Of a DNA stretch of 15,781 nt, positions 6,176 through 14,752 are shown piece after piece. The stretch spans positions 1-15,781 of the forward strand of contig DIYR01000120.1 in NCBI GenBank assembly GCA_002429085.1, in the 5' to 3' direction. The translations under genes and the position numbers were made by a program. The notes under the pieces are model-generated. The model saw only the letters and a list, made by a program, of their open reading frames with translations, ran no database searches and had not been told where the DNA came from. The stretch's first letter is position 1. Each line of letters starts with the position of its first letter. The DNA is from Flavobacteriales bacterium UBA6049 (GTDB lineage Bacteria; Bacteroidota; Bacteroidia; Flavobacteriales_G; Salibacteraceae).

Positions 6176-8731
6176 ATGGAGAATCAGGTGTTGGAAGCTG
6201 AACAGCAAGAACAAATCTACTCGTACGAACAAGTGTTTCAATCTTGTTTGGTATACTTTAACCAAGATGAATTAGCAGCCACAACGTGGATGAATAAATA
6301 TGCTGCTAAAAACAAACAAGGCGATTTTTTAGAGCAGTCTCCTACTGATATGCACCAACGCATGGCAACAGAGTTTGCTAGGATTGAACAACGATACGAA
6401 GAGCAATCTGGTGGGCTTTTTAAAGAATCGCTTTCTACTTACGGAAAAGAGCGAAAACCACTAACAGAAGAACACATTTTTAACCTATTCAATCATTTTA
6501 AATATGTAATACCACAAGGGAGTGTGATGGCAGCATTGGGTAATCGCCATATGTTGGCATCGTTATCTAATTGCGTAGTAATGCCTTCTCCTTACGATTC
6601 GTATGGTGGGATCATGCATACAGATCAACAGCTTACTCAACTGTTCAAACGCAGATGTGGCGTAGGTATTGATATGAGCTCATTAAGGCCAGCAGGAGAA
6701 GCCGTAAACAATGCTGCTGGTACTACAAGTGGAGCTGTAACCTTTATGCATCGATTTAGCAACACCACAAGAGAGGTTGCTCAAAATGGTCGTAGAGGAG
6801 CGCTCATGCTAACTATGGATATTGCACATCCTGATGTAGAGCAATTCATAACCATTAAACAGGATTTAACCAAAGTTACTGGTGCCAATATCTCGGTAAG
6901 ATTAAGCGATGAGTTTATGACTGCTGTAGCAAACAATACAGAGTATACACATCGATTTCCTATTGATGCGGAAAACCCAGAGATCACAAAAACAGTAAAT
7001 GCTAGGGATTTATGGAATACCATTATTACCTGTGCTCACAACACAGCCGAACCGGGTTTAATATTCTGGGATCGTCAGCACCACTACTCTACCTCATCAG
7101 TGTATCCTGGCTTTCGAAATTTATCTACCAACCCTTGTTCTGAAATTGCCATGCAAGGAGGTGATAGCTGCCGATTGATTGCTATCAACTTATTGCAATT
7201 TGTGAAAGATCCGTTTACAGAAAACGCCACATTCGATTTTGATGAGTTTTACGAAGTAACATACGAATCTCAACGCTTGAACGATGATTTGGTTGACCTT
7301 GAATTAGAGGCCATTGAGCGTATTCTAGGAAAGCTTGAAAATGACCCTGAACCAGATCATATTAAAGCACCAGAAAAAGAAACTTGGCAATTACTCTATA
7401 ACACTGGGAAACGTGGGCGCAGAACAGGACTTGGATTTACGGCTTTAGGAGATGCGGTAGCAGCCATGAATCTGAAGTTTGATTCTGATGCTTCTTTGGA
7501 ATTGATTGATGCTATTATGCGCGAAAAGTGTCGCGCTGAATTTGATAGCTCTATCGACATGAGTATTGAGCGTGGATCTTTTGAAGGTTTTGACACAGCC
7601 ATTGAGAAGGAAAGTGAGTTTGTAGCTATGATGGAAAGTGAATTTCCAGATTTACACAAACGAATGATGGAATTTGGAAGAAGAAACATCTCCTTAAGCA
7701 CAGTTGCTCCTACTGGTACACTCTCTATGCTGGCTCAAACCTCTAGTGGTATTGAACCGGTATTTATGCTTTCGTATATGAGAAGACGTAACGTGAATGG
7801 TGCCGATAAAAACGCCAAAGTTTCTTTTATTGACGAACTTGGCGATGCATGGGAAGAATTCACAGTTTATCATCCTCAAGTAAAGCAATGGATGGATATT
7901 ACGGGTGAAGTTGATCTAGATAAAAGTCCCTATGCAGGCAGCACCGCTCCAGAAATTGATTGGATTAAGCGTGTAAAAATTCAAAGCATTGTTCAGAAGT
8001 ATACCACCCATTCTATTAGTTCTACCATCAATTTGCCTCAAGATGTAAGTACAGAGCAAGTAGGTGAAATCTATCTTGAATCTTGGAAACAAGGATTAAA
8101 AGGAATTACCGTATACAGAGATGGTTCAAGAAACGGGGTTTTGGTTTCTACAGATGATACTTCTAACGAAAAAGAAGAACTTTCAGCTGCACCTGCCAGA
8201 CCCGATGTGTTAGATGCACGAGTAATTCGTTTTAAAAATGATAGTGAAGATTGGTTAGCAGTTGTGGGGATTTTGAACGATCGTCCCTACGAGATTTTTA
8301 CAGGGAAAGCCCAAGATGCATTTGCTCTACCTCAATATGTTACTAGAGGATCTATTATTCGTTCTAAAAACGATGAAGGTGAATCTCGTTACGATTTCCG
8401 CTATACAGATAGTCAAGGATTTAGAGTTACGATAGAAGGCCTATCTCGTTCCTTCAATAAAGAATTCTGGAACTATGCTAAGTTGATCTCTGGAGTACTT
8501 AGACATAACATGCCATTGCCATATGTAGTTGATTTAGTAGAGAATTTAAACCTAGATACCGAATTCATCAACACGTGGAAAAACGGTGTGGCGAGAGCAT
8601 TAAAAACATTTATCCCAGATGGAACCAAAGCAGCCGATAAGGTATGCGATAGTTGTGGAGATCCGGATGGATTAATTTATGAAGAGGGTTGTTTGAAGTG
8701 TAAAAGCTGCGGACATAGTAAGTGTGGGTAA
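6176..8731 (+). CDS. nrdJ: Adenosylcobalamin-dependent (class II) ribonucleotide reductase
   Basis: An 851-residue single-chain enzyme that reduces ribonucleotides to deoxyribonucleotides, using a radical made from coenzyme B12; it needs neither oxygen nor a separate radical subunit. The barrel signatures are clear. C133 (SNCVV) and C332 are the expected redox pair. N319, C321 and E323 in NPCSE are the active-site triad, with C321 the thiyl radical site. C332 follows C321 by 11 residues, as in Thermotoga NrdJ. PTGT at 512-515 is the phosphate-binding turn. The C-terminus carries six cysteines (824, 827, 839, 842, 845, 850) in a ribbon-like tail ending SKCG, likely the redox shuttle to thioredoxin. 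Length and features are those of a complete NrdJ. It stands alone behind a long leader and is followed by a terminator hairpin. The cell must make or import B12 to use it. Confidence 0.95.
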   Translation: MENQVLEAEQQEQIYSYEQVFQSCLVYFNQDELAATTWMNKYAAKNKQGDFLEQSPTDMHQRMATEFARIEQRYEEQSGGLFKESLSTYGKERKPLTEEHIFNLFNHFKYVIPQGSVMAALGNRHMLASLSNCVVMPSPYDSYGGIMHTDQQLTQLFKRRCGVGIDMSSLRPAGEAVNNAAGTTSGAVTFMHRFSNTTREVAQNGRRGALMLTMDIAHPDVEQFITIKQDLTKVTGANISVRLSDEFMTAVANNTEYTHRFPIDAENPEITKTVNARDLWNTIITCAHNTAEPGLIFWDRQHHYSTSSVYPGFRNLSTNPCSEIAMQGGDSCRLIAINLLQFVKDPFTENATFDFDEFYEVTYESQRLNDDLVDLELEAIERILGKLENDPEPDHIKAPEKETWQLLYNTGKRGRRTGLGFTALGDAVAAMNLKFDSDASLELIDAIMREKCRAEFDSSIDMSIERGSFEGFDTAIEKESEFVAMMESEFPDLHKRMMEFGRRNISLSTVAPTGTLSMLAQTSSGIEPVFMLSYMRRRNVNGADKNAKVSFIDELGDAWEEFTVYHPQVKQWMDITGEVDLDKSPYAGSTAPEIDWIKRVKIQSIVQKYTTHSISSTINLPQDVSTEQVGEIYLESWKQGLKGITVYRDGSRNGVLVSTDDTSNEKEELSAAPARPDVLDARVIRFKNDSEDWLAVVGILNDRPYEIFTGKAQDAFALPQYVTRGSIIRSKNDEGESRYDFRYTDSQGFRVTIEGLSRSFNKEFWNYAKLISGVLRHNMPLPYVVDLVENLNLDTEFINTWKNGVARALKTFIPDGTKAADKVCDSCGDPDGLIYEEGCLKCKSCGHSKCG

Positions 8732-8753
8732 CAAACACTAAATAACAGATAAA

Positions 8754-8788
8754 AGAAAGGCTCCCATGATAATCACAGGAGCCTTTCT
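8754..8788. terminator. Bidirectional terminator between nrdJ and the T9SS protein gene
   Basis: A perfect 11-bp stem (8754-8764 with 8778-8788) with a 13-nt loop lies between convergent genes. On the minus strand it runs on into TTTAT after its own T-rich arm, so it best ends the minus-strand gene. On the plus strand the tail TGCTTTCGC is poor in T, so termination of nrdJ there is less certain. Confidence 0.75.
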
Positions 8789-8827
8789 GCTTTCGCTCTC
8801 ATTAACATGAAAGCACTGGATGATCTT

Positions 8828-11296
8828 CTATTGCTTGATCAGTTGTTGAGTAATTTGCTCACCATTTACTGAGTAGCTCAATACGTATACTCCGCTTGAC
8901 CACTCAGTAGATGAAACATAGACTCTGGATTGGGTTTCGATTTTTTGGATTTGCTGTACCTCTTCTCCTAGAACATTTACTACTCGGATGTTCTCAATTG
9001 GTGCATCTCCATTGTTTACGATAGTAAACTCATTACTAAACGGTGATGGCATAACCGTTACAAATGTCGAAGCCAATTCTCCAACACCAACAGAAGAATC
9101 AATCAACTTCACATATACCGTGCGTGTTTCATTAGAAACAGTGTTATCAAATTCACCTTCAGCCTCTACTTGCCAGATGTATGCAGCAACAGTTTCTACA
9201 TCTTGACCAGCCTGCTCTAACTCTTCAAACAAATCTCCTTCATCCATACTCCAAGTTGTATCAGAAGTAGATTCGTTAATAATCATTTGAGAGAATCCTG
9301 CATCAATAGATTCTGTAAATCGTAATTCATACTCATCATCTACCCCTTCGGATTCATTCCAAGTAAATGCAATTTCATCAGAACCTACTTTGTCAACTTC
9401 AATGGTATCACCATCAGTTGGTGCTACTAAATCAAATGCCATCGGATACTGTATTAACTCAATGTCAATTGCAAACGTATCTGTACTTACTAAAGAATCG
9501 TATTGGCCAAAAGCATAAGCTACCCAATAGTATGTTTCTGTAGTTCCAGAAGCTTGTCCAGCATCATGACACTCTTCATATAAATCTTCATGGTCTATGG
9601 TAAACATAGTGTCAGCACCATTAGAGTTACTTTCTTCTACAAATAACTCTTGGTAGGCGTTATCATAAAACTTGAAAGAATAACTCAATGCATTGGCACT
9701 AGATCCCCATGTAAACTCAGTTTCGTCAGAATTTGGGATAATGCTCAACATAGTTTGATGTGCTGGAGAAACCAAATTAAAAGCCGTTAAATCTGAGATA
9801 ACAAAGCTGTCAACTAATAAAGATGAAGGAGTATATGCATTGTCTATACTAAGTATCTGCCAATGATATACTCCTGGGGTTAAACCAGTATAAGCTACTG
9901 TAGTATCGCCTAATTTATTACCTCTTTCAGTAACCATTCTTACTCCCGAAGCCAATGTTTTAGGAGCTAAAATCCACTCATTTCCAGTAGTATAATATAT
10001 ACCTAAGTTGTAAGTCAATCCGTCTGTTCCTGTTTGAGCATCAGAACCTTTTGTCCAAGTTAATTGCACTGAATCACCATCTACATAACTCATTAAAGCC
10101 GATGGAGCTGCTGGAGCGGTATTAGTTGCTGCTGAATCGTTGATATACAACTGCAATGCAAATGCATCAATGGTTGCGTCATCAGTACCTGCATGTACAA
10201 AGTCCAAATCTAAATCACCATCAACATCATAAAACGCCAAGCTAGAGTTACCTCCATACATTGGTAATCCTGCTTGACTCGCCCAAGAGTAAACACCTTG
10301 GTTACTGGTATAAGCAAGAATCATGTAGTTATAGTCATCATCATACCCTGCTACCACTACATCAGCAGCACCATTGTTATCAATATCTCCAATAATCATT
10401 GGATTCTTAGAAAAACCAGATGCTAATGAATCTAACGATTGTGTTTCAACAAGCGTTGTACCATCGTTCTCGTATACGAATATTCGCTCAGCATAAGCAG
10501 TATCATTACCCATCAAGAAAAGATCTTCATCTCCATCTTGATCGTAATCAAAAAACTCTGCCCAAGGAGAACTTACTGGTGCAATAGAATAAGGCTGAGC
10601 TGTTAATGTACGATTGATATAGTCATACTCAAATATCTCTGAATAAGCGCTATATGAACCATCTTGCCCTGCAAGTATGATATCTACCATGCCGTCTCCA
10701 TCTACATCAGAGGCATCAACAGTAGCAAAATTCACTACTGGGAACTGTGCATTCGTATCAACTACAAATGAGTCAATATGATTGATGTATAATCTTGTAT
10801 TTCCAGTGAAAGAGGCATCCCACCCTGAAAGGATTAAATCTTGATCGCCATCATGATCAACATCAATCCATGCAGTTTCAGTAAACTGTACATCTTCTAT
10901 CCCTAAATCTACTTGTTGGAAAGTTCCATTAGTATTTAGGTACGTTCTAGTAATAGCACCGCTTGGACTAAAACCACTTAGAAATACATCTAAGTCATTA
11001 TCGTTATCGAGATCAACAAACTCAGAAATTCCATTTTGAACAGAATCAAAAGGAACTGAAACGGCAGTAAAAGTTCCACCCTGATTTTGATACAAGATGG
11101 TTTCTTGCTCGTTACTAAAGTTTACACCATTTGCCAAGAGATCTTGATCTCCATCCGAATCATAATCACCCCAGGAAACATTTCCTAGCGTCAAAGAATC
11201 TTGAGACAATGCATTGGGGGTAAACCATTGTTGTGCTTGAAGCGAAGTTGCCGACAATAAGCAGATACTAGGTATGAACAAAGCTCTTTTGAACAT
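8828..11296 (-). CDS. Secreted VCBS/FG-GAP propeller protein with T9SS sorting domain
   Basis: An 822-residue exported multidomain protein. A signal peptide (1-21, ending LQAQ) is followed by seven calcium-loop repeats of the form DxDxDGxxD starting at 44, 95, 145, 197, 250, 304 and 357. The 50-54 residue spacing is what a seven-bladed FG-GAP/VCBS beta-propeller needs. Next comes a fibronectin-III-like domain (about 394-500), then two related SusE-like Ig-type repeats (about 504-613 and 619-733), both opening AF(N/D)LV(S/A)P and holding similar Glu-rich LxEE helices. Residues 740-822 are a type A T9SS C-terminal sorting domain, with MPSPF in place of the usual PNPF, LGEEV, and a W-SSGVYVLSYSVNG end. 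After crossing the outer membrane the tail is normally removed and the protein attached to the surface or released. The role is probably adhesion or glycan binding; no catalytic domain is visible. Confidence 0.88.
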   Translation of the reverse strand: MFKRALFIPSICLLSATSLQAQQWFTPNALSQDSLTLGNVSWGDYDSDGDQDLLANGVNFSNEQETILYQNQGGTFTAVSVPFDSVQNGISEFVDLDNDNDLDVFLSGFSPSGAITRTYLNTNGTFQQVDLGIEDVQFTETAWIDVDHDGDQDLILSGWDASFTGNTRLYINHIDSFVVDTNAQFPVVNFATVDASDVDGDGMVDIILAGQDGSYSAYSEIFEYDYINRTLTAQPYSIAPVSSPWAEFFDYDQDGDEDLFLMGNDTAYAERIFVYENDGTTLVETQSLDSLASGFSKNPMIIGDIDNNGAADVVVAGYDDDYNYMILAYTSNQGVYSWASQAGLPMYGGNSSLAFYDVDGDLDLDFVHAGTDDATIDAFALQLYINDSAATNTAPAAPSALMSYVDGDSVQLTWTKGSDAQTGTDGLTYNLGIYYTTGNEWILAPKTLASGVRMVTERGNKLGDTTVAYTGLTPGVYHWQILSIDNAYTPSSLLVDSFVISDLTAFNLVSPAHQTMLSIIPNSDETEFTWGSSANALSYSFKFYDNAYQELFVEESNSNGADTMFTIDHEDLYEECHDAGQASGTTETYYWVAYAFGQYDSLVSTDTFAIDIELIQYPMAFDLVAPTDGDTIEVDKVGSDEIAFTWNESEGVDDEYELRFTESIDAGFSQMIINESTSDTTWSMDEGDLFEELEQAGQDVETVAAYIWQVEAEGEFDNTVSNETRTVYVKLIDSSVGVGELASTFVTVMPSPFSNEFTIVNNGDAPIENIRVVNVLGEEVQQIQKIETQSRVYVSSTEWSSGVYVLSYSVNGEQITQQLIKQ

Positions 11297-11323
11297 TCTA
11301 TTTTAATTTAGACTTATTTTAAA

Positions 11324-11345
11324 TTGGCAACGAAAGTATTGCCAA
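11324..11345. repeat. TTGGCAA-N8-TTGCCAA inverted repeat
   Basis: Two perfect 7-nt half-sites are separated by 8 bp, which are the predicted -7 box of the minus-strand gene. The centre-to-centre distance of 15 bp is somewhat more than one helical turn. It looks like an operator, but no regulator gene is nearby to name. Confidence 0.4.
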
Positions 11346-11362
11346 CACTGACAAAGCCACAA
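11331..11362 (-). promoter_or_regulatory. Promoter of the T9SS protein gene, with inverted repeat
   Basis: On the minus strand TTG (11360-11362) lies 21 nt before TACTTTCG (11331-11338), a 7-of-8 match to TAnnTTTG, leaving a leader of about 30 nt before the start at 11296. The -7 box is exactly framed by a perfect inverted repeat, TTGGCAA (11324-11330) and TTGCCAA (11339-11345), so a dimeric regulator bound there would block the promoter. Confidence 0.45.
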
Positions 11363-11516
11363 TACCTAGAATGTGGTAATTACTTAAATTTCATAATTTC
11401 TTATCCATATTCTGACTGAACTCTTCTTTCATAGTCGAACGAAAAAGCATCTCTCCTCTTTAAATCCTCAATTGCTTCTTTTGTGAGCCACACAGTCTCA
11501 AATTAACCTGAGAATA

Positions 11517-11549
11517 TTGAACAACATTTTCATTCAATGAATACATTTG
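11517..11549 (+). promoter_or_regulatory. Promoter of the M48 peptidase gene
   Basis: TTG (11517-11519) is followed 22 nt later by TACATTTG (11542-11549), an exact -7 consensus. The start point would be near 11555, about 33 nt before the ATG at 11588. ATTGAA (11516-11521) and TTCAAT (11533-11538) form a 6-nt inverted repeat inside the promoter. Confidence 0.6.
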
Positions 11550-11587
11550 ACACTACATAAATAAATACCCAACTAATCTCAACAACC

Positions 11588-13654
11588 ATGTCAATTTCTG
11601 AAATTCAACTATCTGCTTCTTTCAAAAAATCTACCAACAACGCAGTAACATCAATCATCTTATTCTTACTTACCTACATAACAATGCTTGTTTTGGCACT
11701 TGGGCTAACAGTGCTATGCGTTTATGGTGGTTTAATGCTAATTCTCTCTTTCCCTAGGTTTATTACAATCGCATTAGGTGCTGGACTTGCGAGTTTAGGA
11801 GTTCTCATCATGATTTTTTTGCTAAAATTCATGTTCAAAGCTCATAAGATAGATCGATCTCACTTAGTTGAAATTAAACGAGAAGATGAGCCTAAACTTT
11901 TTGAAATGATTGATGATGTTGTTCATAAAGTTGATACTCATTTTCCTAAAAAAGTATACCTGTCTAGCGAAGTAAATGCTTCTGTATTTTATGATTCTAG
12001 CTTCTGGAGTATGTTCTTTCCTGTTCGAAAGAATCTGGTAATTGGCGTAGGCTTAGCTAATTCTGTCAGTACATCAGAACTCAAAGCTATTCTGGGGCAT
12101 GAATTTGGTCACTTTTCACAAAAAACCATGAAAGTTGGCAGTTATGTATACAACGTAAACCAAATTATCTACAACATGCTTTATGACAATAGCTCTTATG
12201 AGTCACTTATTTCGAGGTGGGCTAGCCTAAGCAGCTATATTTCAATTTTTGTTCTACTAGCAGTTAAAATTGTTAGCGGAATTCAGTGGGTTCTCCAAGA
12301 AATGTATGAGTTTGTGAATAAACAATACATGAGCCTATCTCGTGAAATGGAGTTTCATGCAGATGAAATCGCAGCTCATGTTACTGGTTATGAACCGCTC
12401 CAAACAGCTCTATTGCGCTTAGATATTGCCAATGATTCCCTACAGTCCGTTTTTCAATTTTATGAGAAGAACCATACCGATAACTTAGTATCGAAAAACT
12501 TGTTCCAGAATCAGTCCTTTGTAATGCTCTTTAAAGCCCATAAAGAGAAAATTGAAATACTTAATGGGTATCCTAAAATAGAAAATGAAGATCCCAAGTT
12601 CAATAAATCGAAACTTGTAATAAATGATCAGTGGGCCTCTCATCCTAGTACAAAAGATAGAATTGACAGGCTTATTGCTACGCAACTAGAGGCTAAAGAA
12701 ATTGATTATAGCCCTGCAAATGGCCTCTTCTCTAACGCAGAAAAAACTCAACAGTTCTTGACAAAAAAATTATTCGATCAAGTTGAATTCAAGAACACAA
12801 AAAAGGAGATAAACAAGCTAGATTTTGAAACACTTTATGATGAGTATTATAAACAGTATTCTTTTCCTGAGGTATTTAATGGTTATTATGACAATAGAAA
12901 TCCCGCTCAATTTGACATTCAACAGACTACCAATTTAAACCAACTAACACTTGATCAATTATTTAAGGATGATGTTATAGCTAAGGTTTATACTCTTATT
13001 CATCTTGAGAATGATGTTCAGAATTTAATGCACATTATTGAGAAAAGGATGAAAGTAAAGACATTTGATTATGATGGAAAGAAATTCTCTTCTTCAGATG
13101 CTAGCCCCTTAGTCATTTCCCTTAAAAAAGAAATTGAAATACTTTCAGAAGAACTAAAACAACATGATAAACTGATTTATGAAACCTTCTTGAATCTTGA
13201 GCATAATTCTTCAAAAGAGACTAAGCTAAAGTCTCTTTATAGTGCCTTTTTAGCATTTGATAAAGACTATGATTCTAAGTTCAACATTTACAATGAAATG
13301 CACCAGAAGTTATCATTTATTGAATTAACAACTGAAATTGACGAAATCAACTCCAACTTTAGAAGCTTGAAAGGACATGAAAATATCCTAAAAAATCAAA
13401 TAAAAGAACTTCTACTCTCTCCAGCATATTTGGAAATAATTTCTAAGGATGCAAAAGAGAGTTTTGACTTATATCTGTCTAAAGACTGGATTTACTTTGG
13501 TACTGATCAATATTTCAACGAGAGTTTAGAAGTCTTGTTTTCAGCCATTAATCATTATGCCAATTCAATGTCTGAAATATATCGTCATAAAAAACGAAAC
13601 TTACTAAAATACCAAGCTGAATTAGTAAGTGAAAAGCCAGTTTCACCTGCATAA
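11588..13654 (+). CDS. Membrane M48-family zinc metallopeptidase with long C-terminal extension
   Basis: A 688-residue protein whose first 290 residues are an HtpX/Ste24-like M48 peptidase. Hydrophobic segments lie at about 20-58 (probably two crossings), 58-82 and 213-234. The zinc site is HEFGH at 171-175 (ligands H171 and H175, catalytic E172) with third ligand E255 in SREMEFHADE (251-260). Such enzymes cut membrane proteins or small peptides on the cytoplasmic side in protein quality control. Residues about 300-688 are hydrophilic and Lys/Glu-rich with long predicted helices, for example 515-560 and 590-615; I recognise no domain there. HtpX is usually under 300 residues, so this half is an addition, although the region WASHPSTKDRID (345-356) still resembles the HPS/TxxRI end of M48 domains. 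It is divergent from the T9SS protein gene, with its own promoter. No clear terminator follows. Confidence 0.85.
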   Translation: MSISEIQLSASFKKSTNNAVTSIILFLLTYITMLVLALGLTVLCVYGGLMLILSFPRFITIALGAGLASLGVLIMIFLLKFMFKAHKIDRSHLVEIKREDEPKLFEMIDDVVHKVDTHFPKKVYLSSEVNASVFYDSSFWSMFFPVRKNLVIGVGLANSVSTSELKAILGHEFGHFSQKTMKVGSYVYNVNQIIYNMLYDNSSYESLISRWASLSSYISIFVLLAVKIVSGIQWVLQEMYEFVNKQYMSLSREMEFHADEIAAHVTGYEPLQTALLRLDIANDSLQSVFQFYEKNHTDNLVSKNLFQNQSFVMLFKAHKEKIEILNGYPKIENEDPKFNKSKLVINDQWASHPSTKDRIDRLIATQLEAKEIDYSPANGLFSNAEKTQQFLTKKLFDQVEFKNTKKEINKLDFETLYDEYYKQYSFPEVFNGYYDNRNPAQFDIQQTTNLNQLTLDQLFKDDVIAKVYTLIHLENDVQNLMHIIEKRMKVKTFDYDGKKFSSSDASPLVISLKKEIEILSEELKQHDKLIYETFLNLEHNSSKETKLKSLYSAFLAFDKDYDSKFNIYNEMHQKLSFIELTTEIDEINSNFRSLKGHENILKNQIKELLLSPAYLEIISKDAKESFDLYLSKDWIYFGTDQYFNESLEVLFSAINHYANSMSEIYRHKKRNLLKYQAELVSEKPVSPA

Positions 13655-13675
13655 GTAGCTACTCGAATAAGTTTT

Positions 13676-13696
13676 TGTCTATCATTTATATAGACA
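13676..13696. repeat. TGTCTAT-N7-ATAGACA inverted repeat
   Basis: A perfect 7-nt inverted repeat 22 nt after the M48 stop codon. No T-run follows on either strand, so it does not look like a terminator. The same core recurs at 13734-13756, suggesting paired binding sites ahead of the next gene. Confidence 0.4.
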
Positions 13697-13733
13697 TGGC
13701 TTCATAGTTCATTTAGATTTATAACATTTGTGC

Positions 13734-13756
13734 TGTCTAAGCGAATGGCGTAGACA
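13734..13756. repeat. TGTCTA-N11-TAGACA inverted repeat
   Basis: This is the second copy of the TGTCTA/TAGACA pair, starting 58 bp after the first, with a wider centre (11 nt). It lies about 80-100 bp before the start of the binding-protein-like gene. Confidence 0.4.
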
Positions 13757-13837
13757 AATCATCAAACTTTCACGATCTACATCCGTTTCCATGGCGATTG
13801 GCTCTAGGAGTTTAATCGTGGTATGACTATTTGGAAA

Positions 13838-14722
13838 ATGGAACAAACAACAATACGGGTTGGAGGTGTACCCGAGCATTTTAATACGCCTTGGTATCAA
13901 ATTAACGAAGAGCAACCTCTACAAGCACAAGGAATTGAAGTGTCTTTTACACCACAGCCAGGTGGTACCGGACAAATGGCTACTGCACTTCGTAACAATG
14001 AGCTGGATGTAGCTGTATTACTTACTGAAGGTATAACAGCAAATATTTTGAAAGGCGATGCTGTAAAAATTGTGAAGGTTTATGTTAATTCTCCACTACG
14101 TTGGGGAGTGCATGTTTCTGCTGGAACTGATTACAACAATGTAAATGACATAGGCGACAAACGTTTTGCTATTAGTCGTTTATATAGTGGCTCACATTTA
14201 ATGGCTCATGTGCATGCTCATAAACTTGGGAAGCAACTGCGTGATGAGCAATTCGAAATTATAGGAAACTTAGATGGTGCTATTGATGCTCTTAGTTTAG
14301 ATAAGGCTGATTACTTTTTATGGGAAAAGTTTACCACTCAGCCTTATGTAAGTAGTGGAACATTCAGAAGAATTGGTGAAGTACCTACCCCATGGCCTTG
14401 TTTTGTAATTGCCGTAAGAGAAGAGTTCTTAGCAAATAACGAGGTTGCTATTGCTCAATTAATTGATGAAGTGCATGCGCGAATGCAAGCTCTTGAACAA
14501 CACGAAGCAACAACCATTCAAGAAATTGCAAAGCGATTCAACTTAGAAGAAGATCAAGTTTCTCAGTGGTTCAATGAATTAGAGTGGAACAAAGATTTTG
14601 AACTTCCTGAAGCAATCTTTCATCAGGTAATAGAATCTTTACTTAATGTCGGTATCATTGAACAAAGGCATGTACCAAAACGATTAGATTTCTTGCATCC
14701 GTTAACGCAAGCTATTGTATAA
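13838..14722 (+). CDS. Substrate-binding-protein-like protein without signal peptide
   Basis: A 294-residue protein with the two-lobe fold of periplasmic binding proteins in the SsuA/NMT1 (THI5-like) group. TTIRVGGVPEHFNTPW near the N-terminus, PGGTGQMATALRNNELDVAV (about residues 42-61 of this start), a conserved ISRLYSGSHLMAH stretch and PTPWPCFVIAV in the second lobe place it in a Bacteroidota family I know only as 'substrate-binding domain-containing protein'. There is no signal peptide or lipobox, and no ABC permease or ATPase gene beside it, so it is probably cytoplasmic and not a transporter subunit. The last 80 residues are helical and charged. An in-frame ATG at 13823 would add MTIWK; I prefer 13838, which has A-rich sequence before it and begins closer to the first strand. 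Ligand unknown; a sensor, or an enzyme like yeast Thi5, are possibilities only. Confidence 0.75.
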   Translation: MEQTTIRVGGVPEHFNTPWYQINEEQPLQAQGIEVSFTPQPGGTGQMATALRNNELDVAVLLTEGITANILKGDAVKIVKVYVNSPLRWGVHVSAGTDYNNVNDIGDKRFAISRLYSGSHLMAHVHAHKLGKQLRDEQFEIIGNLDGAIDALSLDKADYFLWEKFTTQPYVSSGTFRRIGEVPTPWPCFVIAVREEFLANNEVAIAQLIDEVHARMQALEQHEATTIQEIAKRFNLEEDQVSQWFNELEWNKDFELPEAIFHQVIESLLNVGIIEQRHVPKRLDFLHPLTQAIV

Positions 14723-14723
14723 A

Positions 14724-14749
14724 AAAAGCGCCCCAATTGGGGCGCTTTT
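14724..14749. terminator. Bidirectional terminator between convergent genes
   Basis: A perfect 26-bp palindrome: A4, then GCGCCCC, an AATT centre, GGGGCGC, then T4. It lies directly after the plus-strand stop at 14722 and 3 bp before the minus-strand stop at 14753, and serves both genes. T-rich sequence follows the plus-strand copy. Confidence 0.92.
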
Positions 14750-14752
14750 CTT

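Noticed and set aside
6781..7888. Minus-strand open frames inside nrdJ, and similar ones inside other genes
   Set aside because: They run antisense to well-conserved coding sequence, have no recognisable domains, and are explained by the codon pattern of the real gene.
11324..11343. TTGGCA...TTGC resembling a second sigma-54 promoter, on either strand
   Set aside because: The GG and GC are 13 bp apart instead of the required 10, and the symmetry is better explained by the inverted repeat around the -7 box.
13676..13696. Terminator after the M48 gene
   Set aside because: The stem is only 7 A/T-rich base pairs and no T-run follows on either strand; the T-run lies before it on the plus strand.
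13791..13826. Eleven-codon frame MAIGSRSLIVV whose stop overlaps the ATG at 13823
   Set aside because: It has no recognisable feature, and the preferred start of the downstream gene is 13838, so the overlap loses its meaning.
13709..13915. Minus-strand 68-codon frame across the start of the binding-protein-like gene
   Set aside because: Composition is unlike a real protein, it overlaps conserved coding sequence, and no promoter is seen for it.
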